64,000 nucleotides of DNA from Verrucomicrobiota bacterium (GTDB taxonomy: Bacteria > Verrucomicrobiota > Verrucomicrobiia > Opitutales > Opitutaceae), in assembly GCA_016222805.1 (NCBI GenBank), contig JACRQG010000013.1, positions 248,001 through 312,000 of the forward strand, in the 5' to 3' direction. The notes under the pieces are model-generated. The model was given only the letters and a program-made list of their open reading frames with translations, did no database searches and was not told the origin of the DNA. Made by a program: the position numbers and the translations under genes. Below, in pieces: positions 27,792-36,214 of the stretch (positions are counted from its first letter, which is position 1; every line of letters starts with the position of its first letter).

Positions 27792-28910
27792 TTATTCAAG
27801 TTGTTCCCCTTTGGCGACGACCACCACGCCGGATGCCGTCACCGGGAAGCGCCGGGCGTCCGCTTCCGCCGCGAATCCGATGGTGGCGCCGGCGGGAATC
27901 CTGACGCCCTTGTCGATGATGGCCCGGCGAATCCGGGCATGACGTCCAACATCCACCCGGTCGAAGAGGATCGAGTCCTCCACCGTGGAATACGAGTGGA
28001 TGCGCACATCGGGGGACAGGATGGAACGCTCCACGCGCCCACCGCTGATGATGCAGCCGTTGCAAACGAGGGAATCGTGGGCGACCCCGATGCGCCCGGG
28101 TTCCCCGCCGGCGAAGACCGTTTTGGACGGCGGGCGCGGCCGGACCAGCGAGTGAACGGGAAAGGTCGTGTCGTAGAGATTGAAGGGCGGCGCGACCCTC
28201 AGGAGATCCATGCTCGCTTCGTAGTAGGAATCCAGGGTGCCGATGTCGCGCCAGTAATTGCTGACCCCGTCGCGGAACGGGTGGGCGAAAACCGAACGCC
28301 GGCGGACGGCCCGGGGGAGGATGTCACGGCCGAAGTCGCGCACCACGCCGCGGCGGCCCCCGCCGGTAACCCAGCGGATCAATGCATCGGTCTCGAAGAC
28401 GTACACTCCCATGTTGACCCAGGCGAGGTCTGGTTGCCCCGGAATGGCCCGGGGTCGGGCCGGCTTTTCCTGGAAGGACACAATGCGATTGTCCGCGGCA
28501 ACCGTCACGACACCCATGCGACGGGCGGAAGACCAGACACGCCGGGGTTGTCGCATGCGCAGTAGGCCGATGTTCTGGGCGACCGCGTCGGCCGTCCCGA
28601 GGTACCAGGAGGCCCCCGTCCTCAACTGGGGTGGGACCGCAAACAGGAACTCATCAAACGCACTGGAGAAAATGTTCCAGCCGAGGCGAAGGTGATCGTC
28701 CAACGATTGGCTCTTGTACTGGGTGAGAACGTAGATGCGCTTGAGGCCCGAGTTGATGCAGTTCGACAGGGTGAAGTCGATGATGCGATAGAGGCCCCCG
28801 AAGGGCACCGCCGGCTTGGCTCGATCCCTGGTCAGCGGAGCAAGTCGCTCTCCTTGGCCGCCGGCCAGGATCAGCGTCAGCGTTTCCTTCAGCAGCAGCG
28901 CGGTGCTCAT
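27792..28910 (-). CDS. glgC: Glucose-1-phosphate adenylyltransferase with internal deletion
   Basis: GlgC makes ADP-glucose for glycogen. Start MSTALLLKETLTLILAGGQG, then KPAVPFGGLYRIIDFTLSNC and the left-handed-helix C-terminus are normal. The protein is only 372 aa. After ASWYLGTADAVAQNI and QPRRV125 it jumps to ARRMGVVTVAADNRIVSFQEKP. The stretch that should carry the invariant GDH-[IV]-Y motif, with the catalytic Asp, is absent: roughly 40-45 residues missing in frame. The enzyme is probably inactive, unless this is an assembly error. It converges with the glucan phosphorylase. Confidence 0.85.
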   Translation of the reverse strand: MSTALLLKETLTLILAGGQGERLAPLTRDRAKPAVPFGGLYRIIDFTLSNCINSGLKRIYVLTQYKSQSLDDHLRLGWNIFSSAFDEFLFAVPPQLRTGASWYLGTADAVAQNIGLLRMRQPRRVWSSARRMGVVTVAADNRIVSFQEKPARPRAIPGQPDLAWVNMGVYVFETDALIRWVTGGGRRGVVRDFGRDILPRAVRRRSVFAHPFRDGVSNYWRDIGTLDSYYEASMDLLRVAPPFNLYDTTFPVHSLVRPRPPSKTVFAGGEPGRIGVAHDSLVCNGCIISGGRVERSILSPDVRIHSYSTVEDSILFDRVDVGRHARIRRAIIDKGVRIPAGATIGFAAEADARRFPVTASGVVVVAKGEQLE

Positions 28911-29198
28911 GTTCCTTTTATAACCGGCGGGACGGGGGAGAGCAATGGGCATCGCAAGGCTCCGTCGCCGGAGCCCGGGAAGCAAAGCGCTCCGACGAGG
29001 CCGCGGCGGCGCGGCGAAGTTGTGAGCAGAGGTGGGGCCACGGATCGGAAAAGCGGTGGATTCCGGCGCCACGACCAGAGGGCGGTTGACCACCTTGGCG
29101 GAAACATGCGGCGCCGGCCTCCATCCGGAGGAAAACGGTCGGTGGTGTCGTCGGAGATCATCGACATGGCGGAGTCTCCGGGCTAGAATCCGGCTCGC

Positions 29199-30356
29199 AT
29201 GGAGCCCATCGTTGATCTGGTTCGAGGCGCCGCCGACGGTTCGGCCAGCAAGGTACGGCAGTACTGCGGTGAAGTCGTCTACATCTATGCGTATGACGTC
29301 GCCTACGACATGACGCGCCAGCCGATCCGCGCGCTGCTCGGCCAGCCCGTCGCGCCTTTTGCCATCGATGCCAGCAAGCGCAGCCCGCGCCAGTTTCTCT
29401 TTTACCGACCCCAGATGGTGCGGCTTCCTCCGGTCGAACGGATTGGCCCGCACGGTCCGGTACGCGTGGACCGCTCGATCAAGCTCCTGCCCGTGGGGGC
29501 GTTGAGTATCACGGTGCGCGTCCCGTTTTCCGCCGCTCACCTCGAGGATCTTGTGGCTTACTATGATCTCAAACTCGACGGTGGCTCGCTCCACGCCGAG
29601 GTCGGCCAACTGGCGGAACAGGTCGGGGCGGAGCTGAAGGACTATTATGTTCGTCCGCACCCGCGCCTGTTCGAGGAGGAGGCGTACACGGTCTTTTGCA
29701 TCGGGGCGCCGCTCCGCACCCAGGAGGGCACGCGCGTCAGCGCGGAACAGTGGTTTGAGTCGCACCGTCGCCAAGTGGCGGCGCTGCTCACGCAGGAAGC
29801 AGAAAGCGAGCGCCTGTCGAAACAGGAAACCGAAGAATCAACCGGCCACGCGCTGAGCTATTACGAGGATGACCTGGTGGTGGTGGATTGGAACGCCGCC
29901 CTGCTGATCGACGAGCCAGCCGACTTTGACGAGACGCTTTACATCATGGAATTGGCCAATCTGCAACTGGCGGAACTGGAGGCCTACGACCGCCTGCTGG
30001 ACGCCGCTCTGGAGCGATCCTACCGCGATCTCGGCGAACGCCCCTTGCTGTCGCGAGCCGGCACCCTGCGGGAGCTCCGGGAAATCCGCATCGATATGGC
30101 GCGGTTCAACGACGAGATGTCCAACATCACGAAGTTCTTTGGCGACTGGCACCTGGCACGCATCTACGAGCGCCTCTCCTTTCGGTTCCACCTGGCTGAC
30201 TGGCACCGGACGATCAACGGGAAGCTCAAGACTCTCGACGATCTGTATCAGTTACTTAAACACGACCAGACCAACAGTTGGATGATGATCCTGGAAGTGA
30301 CCATTGTCCTCTTGTTCATCATCGATCTGGTGGTGCTGTTCCTGGGCCTGAAGTAG
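29199..30356 (+). CDS. RMD1/YagE-family (DUF155) membrane-anchored protein
   Basis: 385-aa protein of the DUF155 family known from yeast Rmd1 and bacterial YagE-like proteins. Evidence: VVYIYAYDVAYD at the start, YYEDDLVVVDWNAALLID in the middle, and the C-terminal signature LYQLLKHDQTNSWMMILEVTIVLLFIIDLVVLFLG, one hydrophobic helix near the end. Function in bacteria is unknown; the eukaryotic member affects mitochondrial translation and sporulation. The start ATG at 29199 opens the conserved region. It lies between glgC (divergent, 288 nt) and creD. Confidence 0.8.
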   Translation: MEPIVDLVRGAADGSASKVRQYCGEVVYIYAYDVAYDMTRQPIRALLGQPVAPFAIDASKRSPRQFLFYRPQMVRLPPVERIGPHGPVRVDRSIKLLPVGALSITVRVPFSAAHLEDLVAYYDLKLDGGSLHAEVGQLAEQVGAELKDYYVRPHPRLFEEEAYTVFCIGAPLRTQEGTRVSAEQWFESHRRQVAALLTQEAESERLSKQETEESTGHALSYYEDDLVVVDWNAALLIDEPADFDETLYIMELANLQLAELEAYDRLLDAALERSYRDLGERPLLSRAGTLRELREIRIDMARFNDEMSNITKFFGDWHLARIYERLSFRFHLADWHRTINGKLKTLDDLYQLLKHDQTNSWMMILEVTIVLLFIIDLVVLFLGLK

Positions 30357-30536
30357 GGGGCGGGGGCGTCCACTCGAGCGGCAGGCGAACAGGGCCGCGC
30401 GTGCCACCGGCAAGGTGAGGGCCGTTCCCGCCCCCAGACCGTGACCCGCACCGGGGAGTGGCACGCCCTCGGAATTCACGCGCATTTCTCGGGGATTTCA
30501 TGCTGCTTTCACCGAAGGGAGGCAAAGTGCGCCGCT

Positions 30537-31271
30537 ATGGAAACCACCCCCTCCGTAGAGAACCGCGCCAAGTTTCGCCGCCGCAATGCCGTGACGCTGA
30601 AGTTGCTCTTCGTTGCCGGGCTGGTGCTCGGACTGCTGGTGCCCCTGCAACTCGTCAATGTCCTCCGGCAGGAAAGGGCGGAGAACCGCTGGCGGGCCCT
30701 GCACCCCGAGGCAGCCGCACCTGGGGTGGTGACGGTGCCGGCCAGACGGAGCCCGGCCGACATTGCGGTTCGGCGGGTCGATCCCAAGGACGAGGTCGCC
30801 CTCGAGGGCTACCGCATGGTCGAACGTTCACTCAAACATGGCGCGCTCGTGCTGGCGCTGGTGTTCACGGCTTTCTTCCTGTTTGAGGTGCTCGCGAGCC
30901 TGCGCCTGCACCCGGTGCATTACGGTTTGGTGGGAGCGGCGCTGTGCCTGTTCTACCTGGCGCTGCTGGCCCTGGGGGAGATCCTGCAGCCCGGTCCGGC
31001 GTATGTCGGTGCGGCTTCCGCTTCCTCCTTGTTGATTACCCTGTATAGCGGCGCCGTCCTGCGGACGTGGGTGCGGGCTGGCTTGATCGCCGGCCTGTTG
31101 GGCGCCGTGCATAGCGTGCTGTATGTCGTGCTGCGGATGGAGGAGTTTGCGCTGCTGGCGGGAACGGCCGCGCTCTTCGCGGCGCTTGGTGCGGTGATGT
31201 TCTTCACCCGGAAGATTGACTGGTTCGCGCATGAAGAAGGATCTCCGATTCCGCCGCTGCCCGCGTCATGA
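30537..31271 (+). CDS. creD: Shortened CreD-like inner-membrane protein
   Basis: CreD is an inner-membrane protein controlled by CreBC. This 244-aa version has the N-terminal helix (VTLKLLFVAGLVLGLLVPLQLV) and the complete C-terminal five-helix part: VERSLKHGALVLALVFTAFF, SLRLHPVHYGLVGAALCLFY and a final RKIDWF. Usual CreD is about 450 aa with a large periplasmic domain between these parts; here only about 65 residues lie between, so about 200 residues are missing. The join is in frame and both halves are intact, so this may be a real variant. The likely regulators are at 10713-12807. Confidence 0.75.
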   Translation: METTPSVENRAKFRRRNAVTLKLLFVAGLVLGLLVPLQLVNVLRQERAENRWRALHPEAAAPGVVTVPARRSPADIAVRRVDPKDEVALEGYRMVERSLKHGALVLALVFTAFFLFEVLASLRLHPVHYGLVGAALCLFYLALLALGEILQPGPAYVGAASASSLLITLYSGAVLRTWVRAGLIAGLLGAVHSVLYVVLRMEEFALLAGTAALFAALGAVMFFTRKIDWFAHEEGSPIPPLPAS

Positions 31272-31469
31272 TCACCAAGGCCAAACGTCTGCCCCGGCTG
31301 TGGTGCGCGCTGCAGGGCGTGCTACCGCTGGAAGGGCGGGCCGTCATCGACCCGGAGAAGGGCTCGCCCGTCCTTCCTTCTTCCGGCTCGGGGCGGAACG
31401 GTGCCGGGCTGGGCAGCGCTCCGCGAAAAGTCGTTGCGATGCCTGCGCCAGAGCGGGACGGTGGAGGGA

Positions 31470-32351
31470 ATGGCGCTCTTCGAACTGAAGGTTGAAATCC
31501 CGGCGACCGCCGCCGGCACGGTGGACGAGATCCTGGTCGAGCACGGTTGCGAAGACTGGAGCGTCTTCGACGACGTGATTGTGCGCCGGGCGTGGCTGGT
31601 GGGTATCGGCACAGATCCCGTCGAAGGGGAGGCGCAGTGGCGGCAGATCGAAGTCTGGTTGCAGGCGGCGGGTGTCGCGATCGTGGCGCCGCCGGAGCGA
31701 CGCGTGCTGACGGACGCGGACTGGCGGGAAAGCTACAAGGCTCACTTTCATCCGTGGCAGTTTGGCCGCCTGCATTGGGTGCCGGTCTGGCAGCGGGAAA
31801 GCTACCTCGTGCCACCGGGCGATGCCGTCCTGTGGCTGGACCCGGGGATGGCGTTTGGCACCGGCAATCACGAGACCACCCGTCTGTGTGTCGAGCGGCT
31901 GGTGGCTTGGGTGGAGGCCCGTGGCTGCGACGGCCGGGTCGTGGATGCGGGGTGCGGTTCGGGCATCCTCGCGTTGTCGGCGGCGCTGCTGGGCTTTCGG
32001 GACGTGGTGGGATTCGACAACGATCCGGAGGCGGTGCGGGTGAGCGACGAGAACGCCGCGGCCAACGGCCTGGCGGCAAGGGTGCGGTTCCAGGTGGCGG
32101 ATCTCGTGACGGGCCTGACGGGGATGGAGGCGGAAGTCCTGCTGGCCAACATCCAGGCGGATGTGCTGCTCCGGTTTGCGCGGGAATTGTGCGCGGCGGT
32201 GCGGCCCGGCGGGGCGCTGGTGCTCAGCGGCATTCTCGCCGTGGAGAACGAGAAGGTGCGCGATGGCTTCGCGGTGTTTGCGCCGAACTGGCGTTGCGAG
32301 CACCGGAACCTGGGCGAGTGGAGCGACGTGCTGCTTGTGCGGCCGGAGTGA
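31470..32351 (+). CDS. prmA: Ribosomal protein L11 methyltransferase
   Basis: SAM-dependent enzyme that trimethylates L11 lysines. The 293-aa protein begins MALFELKVEIPA, with GTGGAGGGA just before the ATG. An N-terminal L11-recognition domain (LVEHGCEDWSVFDD) is followed by a class I methyltransferase domain: DPGMAFGTGNHETT is the PrmA signature, VVDAGCGSGILALSAALLG is SAM motif I, and EVLLANIQADVLLRF the catalytic N-x-x motif region. Length is normal. The frame extends upstream to 31401 but is not PrmA-like. Confidence 0.94.
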   Translation: MALFELKVEIPATAAGTVDEILVEHGCEDWSVFDDVIVRRAWLVGIGTDPVEGEAQWRQIEVWLQAAGVAIVAPPERRVLTDADWRESYKAHFHPWQFGRLHWVPVWQRESYLVPPGDAVLWLDPGMAFGTGNHETTRLCVERLVAWVEARGCDGRVVDAGCGSGILALSAALLGFRDVVGFDNDPEAVRVSDENAAANGLAARVRFQVADLVTGLTGMEAEVLLANIQADVLLRFARELCAAVRPGGALVLSGILAVENEKVRDGFAVFAPNWRCEHRNLGEWSDVLLVRPE

Positions 32352-32368
32352 GGCCGCGCCGGCTGGGC

Positions 32369-33028
32369 TCAGGGAAACAGCTGGAGCTGGCGGCGTTGCT
32401 CGGCCGCGAGCCGGGCGAGGTACTCATCGCGCGGAACCTCCCGCGCTCCGAGGGCCGCGAGGTGGGGCGTGAGTTGCTGGATGTCGAGCCAGGTGGCGCC
32501 GCGCGCCTGCAGGTGCGAAGCCAAGTGCAGCAGGCAGAGCTTCGATCCATCGTCGATGTGGTGAAACATGCTTTCGCCGGCGAAGACGCCCCCCGCCGAG
32601 ACGCCGTAGAGACCCGCCACGAGACGATCTCCCTCCCAGGCCTCGATGCTGTGGGCCCCTCCCCGGTGGTGAACTTCGACATAGGTCGCCACCATTGCCG
32701 GGGTGATCCAGGTTCCGCGCTGGCCCGGCCGGGCGGCGAGGGAACAGGCGCGGATCACCGCCCCGAAGGCCGAGTCGATCGTGAACCGCAGGTGGGCGAG
32801 GCGACGTCGCGCCTGCCGAAGACTACGGGGAAGGTGCAGGGCGGAGAATTCGAGGATCGCCCGCCGCGGGGGGCAAACCCATGGAATCGGATGGCGGGGG
32901 TGTCCATCAGGCCACGGGAAGATCCCTTGGCGGTAGGCGGAGATGACCCGTTCGGGCGTGAGGTTATGGTCGAGGGCGACCAGGCCGAACTCGTCCGCGG
33001 GATCCGGTCTTGGCCAGACGCTTGCCAT
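32369..33028 (-). CDS. aat: Leucyl/phenylalanyl-tRNA-protein transferase
   Basis: Adds Leu or Phe to N-terminal Arg/Lys as an N-degron for ClpAP. The 219-aa protein shows FGLVALDHNLTPERVISAYRQGIFPW, the PIPWVCPPRRAIL block replacing the common WWSPDPR, and GLYGVSAGGVFAGESMFHH. The WWSP aromatic pair is partly lost (PWVCPPRR), a deviation of unknown effect. Start ATG 33028 gives the closest fit; the frame extends to 33109 with a Pro-rich addition. It converges with prmA (17-nt gap). Confidence 0.88.
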   Translation of the reverse strand: MASVWPRPDPADEFGLVALDHNLTPERVISAYRQGIFPWPDGHPRHPIPWVCPPRRAILEFSALHLPRSLRQARRRLAHLRFTIDSAFGAVIRACSLAARPGQRGTWITPAMVATYVEVHHRGGAHSIEAWEGDRLVAGLYGVSAGGVFAGESMFHHIDDGSKLCLLHLASHLQARGATWLDIQQLTPHLAALGAREVPRDEYLARLAAEQRRQLQLFP

Positions 33029-33155
33029 CAGGGGACGGAGAGGCCGCTGCGGTCGGGGCAGGGCATTGGGGCTGGGTGTTTCACGGGGGCGGTGGGGCAC
33101 GAACGACACCTAATGACTTGCCTGGTGCCTTTGGTCGTCACTTCGTTCGGCGCAC

Positions 33156-34385
33156 ATGCGGGACTATTCACCCCAATCGCTGCCGGGCAAGACGCGCCGT
33201 GTGCTGCAGGCGCGCGTGGGGCCGCGCTGCGGATTGAAGGAGTACCGGGTACTCTGGCTGATCGGGTGCCTGCTCGGCTGGTTGGCGGGACTGGGGGTCG
33301 CCGAGAGTCGGGCGCACGATCCGGGACTCAGCACCGTGCAGGGGGAGTGGAGCGGCGATCGGCTGTCTTTGGTGGCGGGTTTCGCCCCGGCAGACGTGGA
33401 GAGTCTCCTGCCGCCGGCCGCGCCGCGGGCGGAACGCTGGGGAGCGGAGGAGTTTGCCGCGGTGCGGGGGCACTTGCAGGCGGTGGCGCCGAGGCTGTGG
33501 GAAATCAGCTCGGACGGTTCGCCGGTTCCCGCGGGCGAAGCCACGGTCGAGTTACTGCCGGGAGACAACGTCAGCTTTCGAGTGGCCGTGCGCCTGCCGC
33601 CCGCGACCTCGACCGTGAGCCTGCGGGCGGCCAGGCTTCCGGAGCTACCGGCCGGCCACCGCCAGTTCCTGATTGTGACCGATGAACGGGGCTCCGTCCT
33701 GGCCAAGAAGCTGCTCAGCGCCCGGGATGCGGTCATCGAGGTTTCGCGCGGACCGGCCACGGCCCCGAAACAGCCTGCGACCTCAACCCCCGGGGCTGCT
33801 CCGGTGGCGGAGGCTTCGGACCTGCCCGGGGCGCTGGAGTTTGTGCGGCTCGGCATCGAGCATATCTGGACGGGGTACGACCATCTCCTGTTCCTCTTTG
33901 CGCTCCTGGTGGTCTGCCGGACCTTCCGGTCGATCGTGGGGATCGTGACGTGCTTCACGGTGGCCCATTCGCTGACGCTGGCCCTGGCCACGCTGGAATG
34001 GGTGAGCGTGCCCGCCCGCGTCGTGGAGCCGCTGGTGGCGGCGTCGATCGTCTTTGTCGGGGTGGAGAATCTCCTGAGTCGAGGTGCCGAGCCGAAGGGG
34101 CGGTGGGCCCTCACGTTTGGCTTCGGACTGATCCATGGCTTCGGCTTTGCGAGTGTTTTGCGCGACCTGGGGCTCGGCAGTGGCGGCCAGGGAGTCGCCC
34201 TGCCGCTGTTCACGTTCAATCTCGGAGTGGAGTTGGGCCAGATCGCACTTGCCGGGGTGGTGATGCCCGTCGTCTGGCACCTGCGCCGCAGTCCGGCCTT
34301 CCTGGCTCGGGGCGTCCCGGCGATTTCGGCCGTGGTCGCCGTCGCCGGGCTCTACTGGCTCGCGCAGCGCGTGGTGTTTTCCTAG
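33156..34385 (+). CDS. HupE/UreJ-family membrane protein
   Basis: 409-aa protein with a signal-like first hydrophobic helix (VLWLIGCLLGWLAGLGV), a large extracytoplasmic region (about 50-225) and a C-terminal HupE/UreJ_2 membrane domain: LGIEHIWTGYDHLLFLFALL, FTVAHSLTLALATL and FGLIHGFGFASVLRDLGL, with conserved Asp and His residues in membrane helices. The family is linked to nickel/cobalt handling but its role is unproven. No urease or hydrogenase genes are visible here. A start within 33156-33240 other than ATG 33156 is possible. Confidence 0.82.
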   Translation: MRDYSPQSLPGKTRRVLQARVGPRCGLKEYRVLWLIGCLLGWLAGLGVAESRAHDPGLSTVQGEWSGDRLSLVAGFAPADVESLLPPAAPRAERWGAEEFAAVRGHLQAVAPRLWEISSDGSPVPAGEATVELLPGDNVSFRVAVRLPPATSTVSLRAARLPELPAGHRQFLIVTDERGSVLAKKLLSARDAVIEVSRGPATAPKQPATSTPGAAPVAEASDLPGALEFVRLGIEHIWTGYDHLLFLFALLVVCRTFRSIVGIVTCFTVAHSLTLALATLEWVSVPARVVEPLVAASIVFVGVENLLSRGAEPKGRWALTFGFGLIHGFGFASVLRDLGLGSGGQGVALPLFTFNLGVELGQIALAGVVMPVVWHLRRSPAFLARGVPAISAVVAVAGLYWLAQRVVFS

Positions 34386-34409
34386 CGCGCTTTCGCCGGT
34401 CCGCACTCG

Positions 34410-36161
34410 TCAGAGGCGCGGGGCGGCGGGCTTGAACGGCGCGGCCCACGCGTTGGCTCCGGTGAGGTTCAGCCGTCGGCGGTACACCTTGTCGTTACAG
34501 CTGGCGTACAACGTGTCGAACTTGTCCCCGCCGAACACGAGATTGGTGCAGCGGCCGTTGGGGGTGGGCAGGATAAGATTTACCCGTCCGGCCGGGTCGC
34601 AGACCTGGATCCCGAGGCGGGTCGCGACCCAGAGGTTGCCGTGGCGGTCGACCTTGAGGCCGTCGGCATAGGCTTGGTCGTTGGTGTCGGGCTCGTGGAG
34701 CCAGAAGTAGCGTTGTTTGTGCGCCAGGGTGCCGTCGGGCTGCACGACATAGCTGTAGACCCAGTGGGATTGGTAGTCGGCCACGTAGAGCAGGGACTGA
34801 TCCGGCGAGAGAGCGATGCCGTTGGCGTATTTCAACCCCGAGTCGACCACCTGTTTCGAACCGTCGGGGCGTACCAGCCAGATGCGGCTGGGATCGCGGC
34901 TCGCGCCAGAGGGCGGGTGGGTCACGTAGAGGTTGCCGTTATGGGCCACGACAAGATCGTTGCCGGCGATCTCGCTGGCGATGACGGCAACCTTGCCCTC
35001 AGGCCCGTAGGCCAGGACCTGCTGGGTCGCGGTCGCCACCGCGTAGAGCCGCCCGTCCGGGCCGAAGGCCTGTCCGTTGGCGCGCTTGGTGTCGGCAAGG
35101 TACTCGACCGGGCGGCCGTCGGGGGCGATCCGGTAGCACTTGCTGGCGGGAATGTCGGTGAAGAACACTTCGCCACGGGCGTTGACCGCCGTGCCTTCGC
35201 TCAGGCGGTACCCTTCGCCGACGAGCTGCCAGCCTTCGCCCGGGATGAGGATCGGGCCGAGGCGTTCCAGCGGGGGCTGGCCCGCCTTGACCGGCTGCGG
35301 CCATCCCTGCCAAAGCCAGCGCAGGGCATCGGGGAACAACATGGCGCCGTGCTTGCTGCTGTGACCTCCGTCCCCCCACTGGTGGCGCACCTCGTAGTGG
35401 GCGTAGGTGAGCGCGCGGAGCATGGTGTTGTTCGCCATCCACCAGTCGCCGGCATAGATGTTCAGGTCCTGGTCTCCGTCCTGCAGGAAGATCCGCAGGG
35501 CCTTCGGCTCGGTCTTGCGGATGAGCGTCGGGTAGCGGTCGCCCCCGCGCAGGCCGACGTAGGTGCCGATGCAGCTGAAGACGCGCGAAAACGCGTCGGG
35601 CCGCTCCCACGCGGCGGTAAACGCGGCGATGGCCCCGCTGCTCGACCCGCCGATGGCGCGGTCGTTTCCCGACTTCGAGAGCCGGATCGCACGGCCATCG
35701 GGTAGGGAGCGGGCTTCGACTGCCGGCAGCACTTCTTCAAGCAGGAAGCGGGCATAGGCGTCGCCAAGCCCGTCGTACTCGTAGCTGCGGTTGAAGCGGT
35801 CGAGGGAGCGGGCAGAGTCCCCTGCCTTGACCACGCCGGGGCGGACGAACACGCCAATGATGACGGGGAGTTCCCCACGGGCGATCAGGTTGTCGAAGAC
35901 GACGTTGGCGTTCCACTGGAGGCCGTCCTGGTTCACATAAACGCAGGCGGGTTTGGAACCGTCGTACTGGCGGGGGACGTAGACGGTGATCTCGCGGGTC
36001 GTGCCGGGGAAGATCTTCGAATCGGCGAATTCGAACTTGAGCAGTTCGCCCTGCGGCACGCCCGGTTGAACCTTGGAATCAGGACCGGGCGGAAAATCAT
36101 CGGCGCACCGAAGGGGCGGCGTCGCAGCAATCAGGACGGCGAGCAGGAGAGGGGATTTCAT
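34410..36161 (-). CDS. Secreted esterase fused to SMP-30/gluconolactonase domain
   Basis: 583-aa protein with a signal peptide (MKSPLLLAVLIAATPPLRCA). The N-terminal half is an alpha/beta hydrolase of the enterochelin-esterase/Fes type: REITVYVPRQYDG, nucleophile motif GGSSSGAIAAF and a late His in DGGHSSKHGAMLFP. The C-terminal half (about 305-583) is a six-bladed SMP-30/gluconolactonase propeller: LSEGTAVNARGEVFFTDIP, and YANGIALSPDQSLLYVADYQ with metal-type Asn/Asp. It probably releases and hydrolyses lactone or ester groups from plant polysaccharides outside the cytoplasm. Not a common architecture to my knowledge. Confidence 0.85.
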   Translation of the reverse strand: MKSPLLLAVLIAATPPLRCADDFPPGPDSKVQPGVPQGELLKFEFADSKIFPGTTREITVYVPRQYDGSKPACVYVNQDGLQWNANVVFDNLIARGELPVIIGVFVRPGVVKAGDSARSLDRFNRSYEYDGLGDAYARFLLEEVLPAVEARSLPDGRAIRLSKSGNDRAIGGSSSGAIAAFTAAWERPDAFSRVFSCIGTYVGLRGGDRYPTLIRKTEPKALRIFLQDGDQDLNIYAGDWWMANNTMLRALTYAHYEVRHQWGDGGHSSKHGAMLFPDALRWLWQGWPQPVKAGQPPLERLGPILIPGEGWQLVGEGYRLSEGTAVNARGEVFFTDIPASKCYRIAPDGRPVEYLADTKRANGQAFGPDGRLYAVATATQQVLAYGPEGKVAVIASEIAGNDLVVAHNGNLYVTHPPSGASRDPSRIWLVRPDGSKQVVDSGLKYANGIALSPDQSLLYVADYQSHWVYSYVVQPDGTLAHKQRYFWLHEPDTNDQAYADGLKVDRHGNLWVATRLGIQVCDPAGRVNLILPTPNGRCTNLVFGGDKFDTLYASCNDKVYRRRLNLTGANAWAAPFKPAAPRL

Positions 36162-36214
36162 GGGGGGTAAGCGATGTGTCCACCGCCCCGGACCGCCCAG
36201 CGACCGACCTGAGA

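Noticed and set aside
31268-31495. 75-codon frame starting at the creD stop (ATGA)
   Set aside because: Ends inside prmA and shows Gly/Pro-rich composition; no similarity; prmA has its own strong Shine-Dalgarno.
31547-33685. 712-codon plus-strand frame over prmA, aat and hupE
   Set aside because: Gly/Arg/Ala-rich shadow; overlaps three recognisable genes.
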